Shown here: positions 59,342-64,000 of the stretch, piece by piece
How the letters are laid out: each line of letters opens with the position of its first letter
Position numbering within the stretch: the stretch's first letter is position 1
Source: Deltaproteobacteria bacterium
GTDB lineage: Bacteria; Myxococcota_A; UBA796; CAJQPC01
DNA length: 64,000 nt
Direction: 5' to 3'
NCBI GenBank assembly: GCA_016717595.1
Contig: JADKFE010000013.1
Location: 1-64,000, forward strand
The notes under the pieces: model-generated
Seen by the model: only the letters and a program-made list of their open reading frames with translations
The model's database searches: none
Told to the model about the DNA's origin: nothing
Translations under genes and position numbers: made by a program

Positions 59342-60256
59342 GTGCCGCTCTCCGACGCCCTGCTCCAAGACATTCAAGACGCCCGCGCCCACTCGATGCC
59401 CACTCTGCGGGCCACGGCGCCGGCGCTGGAGGCCTTGCTCTACACCCCTTTCCCCTGCCTTGACCACGGCTTCGTGCGGGTCGTGGACTACATGGGCGAC
59501 GATGACGCCGTGGTGCAATCGGCGCGGGTGTCGTATGGCCGGGGCACCAAGGCGAGCCGCACCGACCGGGGGCTCATCCGTTACCTCATGCGCCACCGGC
59601 ACACGACGCCGTTTGAGATGTGTGAGCTCAAGCTCCACGTCAAGCTGCCGATCTTTGTGGCCCGGCAGTGGATTCGCCACCGCACGGCGAACGTGAACGA
59701 GATCAGCGCGCGGTACTCCGTGCTCGACCGGGAGTTTTACCTGCCCCGGCCTGAAGACATCGCCACGCAGTCCAAAGACAACAAACAAGGCCGCGGCGAG
59801 GCCCTGAGCCCGGAGCAGACCGAGGACGTGCTCGCCGCCTTGCGGGAGGACGCCGAGCGCGCCTTCTCTCGTTACGAGGGGCTCTTGGAGGAGCAGTCTT
59901 TGGCGCGGGAGCTCGCCCGCATCGGCCTGCCGCTCTCGGCCTATACGCAGTGGTACTGGAAGGTTGACCTGCACAACCTCCTGCACTTCTTGTCGTTGCG
60001 CCTCGACCCCCACGCCCAGCTTGAGATCCGGGTGTACGCCGAGGCCATCGCCCAGGCGGTGAAGGCGTGGGTGCCGCTCTCGTGGGAGGCCTTTGAGGAC
60101 TACCGTTTGGGCGGCGTGGCGCTCTCGGCCCAAGGGTTAGACGTGGTGCGGCGTCTTCTGCGCGGCGAGGCCGTCGGCCAAGAGCAGAGCGGCTTGGCGC
60201 CCCGCGAGTGGCGGGAGCTCATGGACCTCTTGGAGCGCGACGAGACGAACCCCTGA
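59342..60256 (+). CDS. thyX: FAD-dependent thymidylate synthase
   Basis: A 304-residue ThyX with GTG start. The signature RHRx7S is present (RHRTANVNEIS, about residue 113-123), as are LIRYLMRHRHTTPFEM and the C-terminal TQWYWKVDLHNLLHFLSLRLDPHAQLEIRVYA. It methylates dUMP with methylene-THF and FAD. The sequence is longer than many ThyX because of N-terminal residues. Confidence 0.93.
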   Translation: MPLSDALLQDIQDARAHSMPTLRATAPALEALLYTPFPCLDHGFVRVVDYMGDDDAVVQSARVSYGRGTKASRTDRGLIRYLMRHRHTTPFEMCELKLHVKLPIFVARQWIRHRTANVNEISARYSVLDREFYLPRPEDIATQSKDNKQGRGEALSPEQTEDVLAALREDAERAFSRYEGLLEEQSLARELARIGLPLSAYTQWYWKVDLHNLLHFLSLRLDPHAQLEIRVYAEAIAQAVKAWVPLSWEAFEDYRLGGVALSAQGLDVVRRLLRGEAVGQEQSGLAPREWRELMDLLERDETNP

Positions 60257-60295
60257 GCCCGCCGGGGGCGCAGGGGTCACCGGACATCGCGCCGA

Positions 60296-60478
60296 TCAGC
60301 TCATCTCGGCGCGTTGGCCCTGGCGCATGTCTTCAGTGACCAGATCGAGGAGCGTCGTGGAGAGCTCGATGATCTGCTCATGGGAGAAGCCTTCGCCGCG
60401 GAGCTGGCGGTAAAAAGACTTGGCGACCGCGGAGTTGCGGTTGCGGAGGAGCTCGTTGGAGCGGTTGGACGTGTTCAC
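60296..60478 (-). CDS. Small helical protein (60 aa)
   Basis: A GTG at 60478 preceded by a strong GGGAG site 7 bases upstream on the minus strand, so the start is not the ATG at 60514. The sequence is helical: NTSNRSNELLRNRNSAVAK, then FYRQLRGEGFSHEQIIELSTTLLDLVTEDMR. No family named. Convergent with thyX. Confidence 0.65.
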   Translation of the reverse strand: MNTSNRSNELLRNRNSAVAKSFYRQLRGEGFSHEQIIELSTTLLDLVTEDMRQGQRAEMS

Positions 60479-60708
60479 GGTGATCTCCCTCTTGACCCGC
60501 TCTATTCTAAGCAAGAGTTGTGCCGGATCTTGACCGCGCCCCCAGCGCCGGGCACGGGATCTTCGGGGTCTGATCCACCTTCAGACGATGTCGTTCCTTC
60601 TGACCGGTCCTTACGCGGGTTCGCGCCAAACTTGGGCTTTTTGAGCGCGCCGGGTACGCGCTCCCCCAAATCACGGCCAGACGCCCAGAGCCAAGACGGG
60701 CCTCGCCG

Positions 60709-60747
60709 CTGACCTCAATGACGAGGTCAGTGCGAAGCCCGCTTCGC
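60709..60747. terminator. Two adjacent hairpins in intergenic DNA
   Basis: CTGACCTC at 60709-60716 pairs with GAGGTCAG at 60723-60730 (8-bp stem, 6-base loop). GCGAAG at 60732-60737 pairs with CTTCGC at 60742-60747. They lie in a 297-base region (60479-60775) with no gene, just after the 3' end of the TPR protein gene on the minus strand. No T-run follows on either strand; possibly a terminator or an extragenic repeat. Confidence 0.4.
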
Positions 60748-60775
60748 TCCTTGGGCGCCCGCGGCGCGCAGGGCC

Positions 60776-62098
60776 TTACGCGCTCTCGCCGGAGCGCTCC
60801 AGCTTCTTGATCGCCATCTGGACATACTTGCGGATGTTCGGGATGTCGGGATCTAAGGTGTAGGCCTTCTGGAGATCGAGGAACGCCTCGCGGTACGACT
60901 TCTTGTAGTAGTACGAGATGCCCCGGCGGCAGCGCGCCATGGCGTGGTTGGCGTCGACCTCGATGGCCGAGTCAAAGAACTCGATGGCCCGGGTGTAGTC
61001 TTTGCGGGCGAAGAACAGCTCACCCATGGCGACGAGGGGCTCGGGGCCGTTGGGATCGAGGTCCTCAGCCTTCTGGAAGTCGGACATCGCCGCGGCGTAG
61101 TCGCCCAGATCGAGCCAGCAGCGGCCGCGGCCCAAGAAGGCGTCGACGTGGTCGGGCTTGAGGTCGAGCAGGTCGGTGTAGGCCGTGGCGGCGTTGGTGA
61201 GGTCGCCTTGTTCGAGGGCCTCTTGCGCCGTCTTCATCAAGGCGGCGAGCTGGGCCTTGTCGACCTCCTCCACGGGGCGGAGGCTCGCGGCGTTGAGCTC
61301 GTCGGGGTCGTCGTTGGCGGGCTCGTCGCCGCCGAGCTGCAGGCGAGGCTGCTCCACCTCGGGCTCGTCGGACTCGACCTCCTCAGTCTCCATCTCCATC
61401 GACGCGATGCTAAAGCCGTCGCTGTCGCCGTCGTCGAGCTCGTACTCGTCTCCCGCGGACTCCATCGGCACGCGGATCTCGTCGAGGTAGTCGAGGCCGA
61501 CCACACCCAAGGCGTCGCCTTGGGGGGTGAGCTGGATCGCGGCGGCCACGGGGCGGGCGGCGCGGGGATCCTTGATCATCGGCAGGATCGCCGGGCCGAG
61601 ATCGGGGCCACGGCGCGGCGCGGGCTCGGCGGGGGCCTGACGCGCCGCCGGGGCGGGGTGGTCGAGGCGCTCGTCGTCTTCGATGAGCAGGTCCGCGTCG
61701 GCGCGCACGTCCTCGTCGCCGAGGTCGTCGAGGCCCACCCGGGCCAAGGGCGCGGCGGCGGGGCGCGGTGAGCCCCCCGCGGCGGCGGGCACGACGCCGG
61801 GGTTGAGGTTCAGCGGCTTGGCGGCGGGGAGCACGCTGGGGCTCTGGGCGGGGGAGGCGCCGCTGGCGCGCCCCAACGCGGCCATGACGCCAGGGTCCAT
61901 CATCAACATCGTGCGCTCTTGCTCGTCCTCATCCGGGTGAGGCGGCGGCGGCGCGGGCTTGGGCGGCGCGGGCTTGGGGCCGCCAGAGAGCTCGGCGAGG
62001 CTCTGGGCGATGGCGTCGCTGATGGACTTGCCGATGTCGCTGGGCGCGGGCGGCGGTTTGGGCGGCGGCGGCGCGGCGGCGGGCGCGGGCTCCCCCAA
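60776..62098 (-). CDS. TPR protein, C-terminal part of a frameshifted gene
   Basis: A 440-residue frame beginning with an improbable TTG. Contents: Pro/Ala-rich linker, DIGKSISDAIAQSLAELSGG (helix), acidic stretches, and a C-terminal TPR array (about 285-430: AQEALEQGDLTNAATAYTDLLDLKPDHVDAFLGRGRCWLDLGDYAAAMSDFQKAEDLDP). The frame that starts farther upstream (61929-63149) has a sensible body but ends in Arg/Ala nonsense across the overlap. Correcting one base near 62100 fuses both. Probably one protein of about 790 residues. Confidence 0.7.
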   Translation of the reverse strand: MGEPAPAAAPPPPKPPPAPSDIGKSISDAIAQSLAELSGGPKPAPPKPAPPPPHPDEDEQERTMLMMDPGVMAALGRASGASPAQSPSVLPAAKPLNLNPGVVPAAAGGSPRPAAAPLARVGLDDLGDEDVRADADLLIEDDERLDHPAPAARQAPAEPAPRRGPDLGPAILPMIKDPRAARPVAAAIQLTPQGDALGVVGLDYLDEIRVPMESAGDEYELDDGDSDGFSIASMEMETEEVESDEPEVEQPRLQLGGDEPANDDPDELNAASLRPVEEVDKAQLAALMKTAQEALEQGDLTNAATAYTDLLDLKPDHVDAFLGRGRCWLDLGDYAAAMSDFQKAEDLDPNGPEPLVAMGELFFARKDYTRAIEFFDSAIEVDANHAMARCRRGISYYYKKSYREAFLDLQKAYTLDPDIPNIRKYVQMAIKKLERSGESA

Positions 62099-63149
62099 GA
62101 GGATCGAGGAGCATCTCCCGGGTGAACAGCTCCGTGGGCTCGGGGTCCACCTCGGGGGCGGCCTGGGCGGGGCTGGCCTGGGCGGGGCTGGCCGAGGGCG
62201 GCGTGACCGGCGCGGGGCTGGCGGGAGGCGGCGCGACCGGCGCGGGGCTGGCCGGGGCCGACACCACGGAGGGGCTCGCCTGGGCGAGGGCGTCGAGCCC
62301 GCGGGCCTGGCCGGGATCTTCGATGTCTTCGAGGAGGAGCTGCTCCAAGGCCTCGATGGAGTCGACGTGAACGACCTTGGGCTCTACGGCCTGGGGCGCC
62401 TCAGCGGGGCGCGGCTCTTGCTGGCGCGGGGACTCGTCGGTGGCGGGATCCTCCACGTCTTCGGCGGCCTGGGACGCGGCGGCAGCTCCAATCCCGGCGG
62501 CGACGACGCTCCCTGGCACAGAGGGGCTGTCCTCGGTGTCGTCTTCAGCGACGTCCTCCTCCGAGGGCTCCTCGACGGGCTCGGCGACGGGATCCACGGC
62601 GACGGGCTCCACGGCGAGCTCCGGCGCCACGGGCAGGGCCTGCACGGGCAGCTCGGCGATGGGCGGCTCGGCGGGGAGATCAAGGAACGGCAGGCTGCCG
62701 AGGGGCTCGGTCAGCTCGGGGTCGGTCAGCTCGGGCGGGGCCGCGGCCTGCTCGACGCCGGGATCGGTGACCTCGGGATCGGCCGACGCCTCGTCGTGGA
62801 CGACGGGGGCGGTGATCTCGGGATCGACGTCGTCCTCAGCCTGGGCGACGGGGAGCTCGTCCACCGGCGCGGGCGACTCCACATCGAGCACCACACCCTC
62901 GATCTCTTCGTCTCGCACGGGCTCCACCGCGGCGCGAAGGGCGGCGAGGCGGAGGCTGAGCGGGCGGAGGCGGACGTGCAGCGCCGGGAAGCGGGAGCCG
63001 ACGTGCTCAAGGCGCGCGGCCTCCTCGGCGCGGTGGCGCGCGAGGGGGGCGAGCTCCAAGACGGAGAGCGCGGCGCGGGCCTCGCTGAGCGCGGCGGACA
63101 GCGCGAGGGCGGGCTCCGACGCGCCCTCGGCGCGGGTGTCGTGGGCCAT
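61929..63149 (-). CDS. Acidic/Pro-rich N-terminal part of the same gene
   Basis: A 406-codon frame starting at ATG 63149, with helical start (LALSAALSEARAALSVLELAPLARHRAEEAARL), then acidic and Pro-rich linkers (VSAPASPAPVAPPPASPAP). After TELFTREMLL (about 62125) the reading degenerates to Ala/Arg-rich noise, the antisense-like third frame of the next part. See the C-terminal part for the fusion argument. Preceded by the coiled-coil gene with a 10-base gap. Confidence 0.7.
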   Translation of the reverse strand: MAHDTRAEGASEPALALSAALSEARAALSVLELAPLARHRAEEAARLEHVGSRFPALHVRLRPLSLRLAALRAAVEPVRDEEIEGVVLDVESPAPVDELPVAQAEDDVDPEITAPVVHDEASADPEVTDPGVEQAAAPPELTDPELTEPLGSLPFLDLPAEPPIAELPVQALPVAPELAVEPVAVDPVAEPVEEPSEEDVAEDDTEDSPSVPGSVVAAGIGAAAASQAAEDVEDPATDESPRQQEPRPAEAPQAVEPKVVHVDSIEALEQLLLEDIEDPGQARGLDALAQASPSVVSAPASPAPVAPPPASPAPVTPPSASPAQASPAQAAPEVDPEPTELFTREMLLDPLGGARARRRAAAAQTAARAQRHRQVHQRRHRPEPRRALWRPQARAAQARAAAASPG

Positions 63150-63159
63150 TCGCGGGAAC

Positions 63160-63666
63160 CTACTTGTTCAGGTTGAGCTTCTGGGCCTTCTGCTGCAGCG
63201 CGTCGAGGAGCTCGGAGCGGAGCTTCTCGTGGCGCTCGATCTCACGCTCCAGCGCCTCATCTTGGCGGCGGAGCTCGTCGATCTCGGCGCGAACGCTCTC
63301 AAGATCGGCGCTGCGGCGGGTGCGCGTCTGGCGGAGCTGGTCAACCTCGACGTTGAGGGTGTCCAGCTCGATCTCCAGCTCGCTCACGCCGTCGCGCAGG
63401 CTGTCGCGCTCGGTGAGGCGCTCGCCTTGGCGGCTCTTGAGGTCTTCAGTGCGGGCGCGAAGGGCCTTGACGTCTTGGGAGACGCGGCCGAGCTCTTCGT
63501 CTAAGCTCTCGCGGAACCGACGGCTGCGATCGATCTCGAGCTCAGCGGCGATGATGTGGCGCGTGGACTCTTCGGTGTCGGCGACGACACGCTTGAGCTC
63601 GGCGACGCGCTCATCGAGGACGCTCTTGAGCTCCGCCTGAAGTTCAGCAAGTCGATCGGTGCTCAT
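63160..63666 (-). CDS. Coiled-coil protein
   Basis: A 168-residue protein almost wholly heptad coiled coil (LAELQAELKSVLDERVAELKRVVADTEESTRHI; LEIELDTLNVEVDQLRQTRTRRSADLESVRAEIDELRRQDE). The C-terminus is QQKAQKLNLNK. No enzymatic motif. Operon with the TPR/acidic protein that follows (10 bases), probably its oligomerisation partner. Confidence 0.8.
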   Translation of the reverse strand: MSTDRLAELQAELKSVLDERVAELKRVVADTEESTRHIIAAELEIDRSRRFRESLDEELGRVSQDVKALRARTEDLKSRQGERLTERDSLRDGVSELEIELDTLNVEVDQLRQTRTRRSADLESVRAEIDELRRQDEALEREIERHEKLRSELLDALQQKAQKLNLNK

Positions 63667-63869
63667 GGGCCTCAGCTCTCGGATGTCGGAAGGTTCAGGG
63701 GATCACCCACGCGGCGGGCGCGCGGGCCGGGGTCGCTCACTTCGGAGTTTATCTTAAAGGAGGAGAAGCGTCGGCGAGGGCCGGGCACAGAAAAGCCGTC
63801 AAGCGTAAACTCTTGTTGGCCCCCACGACGGGGCAGACACCGCCAGAGGGCGCCCGGGAGAAGCCCAGC

Positions 63870-64000
63870 ATGAGCGAGCGTGATCCCCCAAGCGGCGCGG
63901 AGCGGCTGGGGCTGGTGATCGTCGAAGAACATCCTGCGCGGCGCCTCGGGCGCGCGGCGGCGCTCTCGGCGCGTTGGCGTGTGCTCGCCTTGGAGTCCGC
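63870..64000 (+). CDS. Start of an unknown gene, cut by window edge
   Basis: An ATG at 63870 opens a frame MSERDPPSGAERLGLVIVEE, then HPARRLGRAAALSARW, with no stop before the window end. The hydrophobic strand LGLVIVEEH resembles the start of a Rossmann or receiver-like fold, but too little is present to name. It diverges from the coiled-coil gene. Confidence 0.5.
   Translation, partial: MSERDPPSGAERLGLVIVEEHPARRLGRAAALSARWRVLALES

Noticed and set aside
1..64000. tRNA or rRNA genes
   Set aside because: No cloverleaf or rRNA-like sequence was recognised by eye; a tRNAscan/Infernal run would settle it.

Overview
The window is high-GC DNA with dense, tightly packed genes. Many products are secreted lipoproteins, Cys/Gly/Asp-rich surface proteins (including one with a MYXO-CTERM-like tail), Ser/Thr kinases, FHA and TPR proteins. 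That style points to the Myxococcota/Deltaproteobacteria or a close relative; this is inferred from gene content, not from a marker gene. No rRNA, tRNA or CRISPR array was seen.

Layout. (1) 0-5.1 kb is a decayed mobile or accessory patch: a 21-bp-periodic array of CACTTCCACGC-type repeats, a C5-cytosine and an N6-adenine DNA methyltransferase both broken by single-base frameshifts, a tyrosine integrase with a damaged 5' end, and an Rpn/PD-(D/E)XK nuclease gene whose 3' end is tandemly duplicated. (2) 5.2-10.3 kb is envelope biology: a two-gene HTTM (vitamin-K-carboxylase-like) membrane pair, a Kelch lipoprotein, a small outer-membrane protein and an OmpA protein with thrombospondin-3 repeats. 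(3) 10.3-30.6 kb (minus strand), with 34.5-37.3 kb (plus strand), is a complete-looking extracellular-type contractile injection system (eCIS; Afp/PVC-like). It has two sheath and two tube proteins, a Pvc16/DUF4255 cap, an unlisted 52-residue DUF6760 protein, a CxxC assembly protein, a 1479-residue disordered protein, a LysM tube-baseplate adaptor, a VgrG/gpD-like hub, gp25, a giant baseplate J protein and a gpI-like tail protein. The same run of genes ends with a membrane protein that joins a ubiquitin-like domain to a C4HC3 zinc finger, followed by an RlpA lipoprotein. A DUF4157-like HExxH protein and the Pvc15-type AAA+ ATPase lie on the other strand. ArgE, HutF and two unknown genes sit inside the locus. 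(4) 37.3-48.5 kb is a signalling and envelope cluster: kinase, VWA lipoprotein, membrane FHA protein, soluble FHA/coiled-coil protein and three exported proteins. (5) 48.5-64 kb is mixed: a MYXO-CTERM-like protein, a heavy-metal-associated protein, a kinase-FGE fusion, an MBL/rhodanese pair with a palindromic operator candidate, a CPA2 antiporter, QueE, CysM, a TPR protein, ThyX, and a cluster of long TPR/coiled-coil proteins, one of which appears frameshifted.

How it works together. The sheath, tube, hub and baseplate genes should build one contractile particle loaded by the AAA+ ATPase. The DUF4157-like protein is the best cargo candidate. The four-helix ubiquitin-like/zinc-finger protein could tether the baseplate to a membrane, and the neighbouring kinase/FHA/VWA module could control it, by analogy with threonine-phosphorylation control of T6SS. 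The tethering and control ideas are inference. The most novel-looking element is the ubiquitin-like/4-TM/C4HC3 protein at the end of the baseplate operon.
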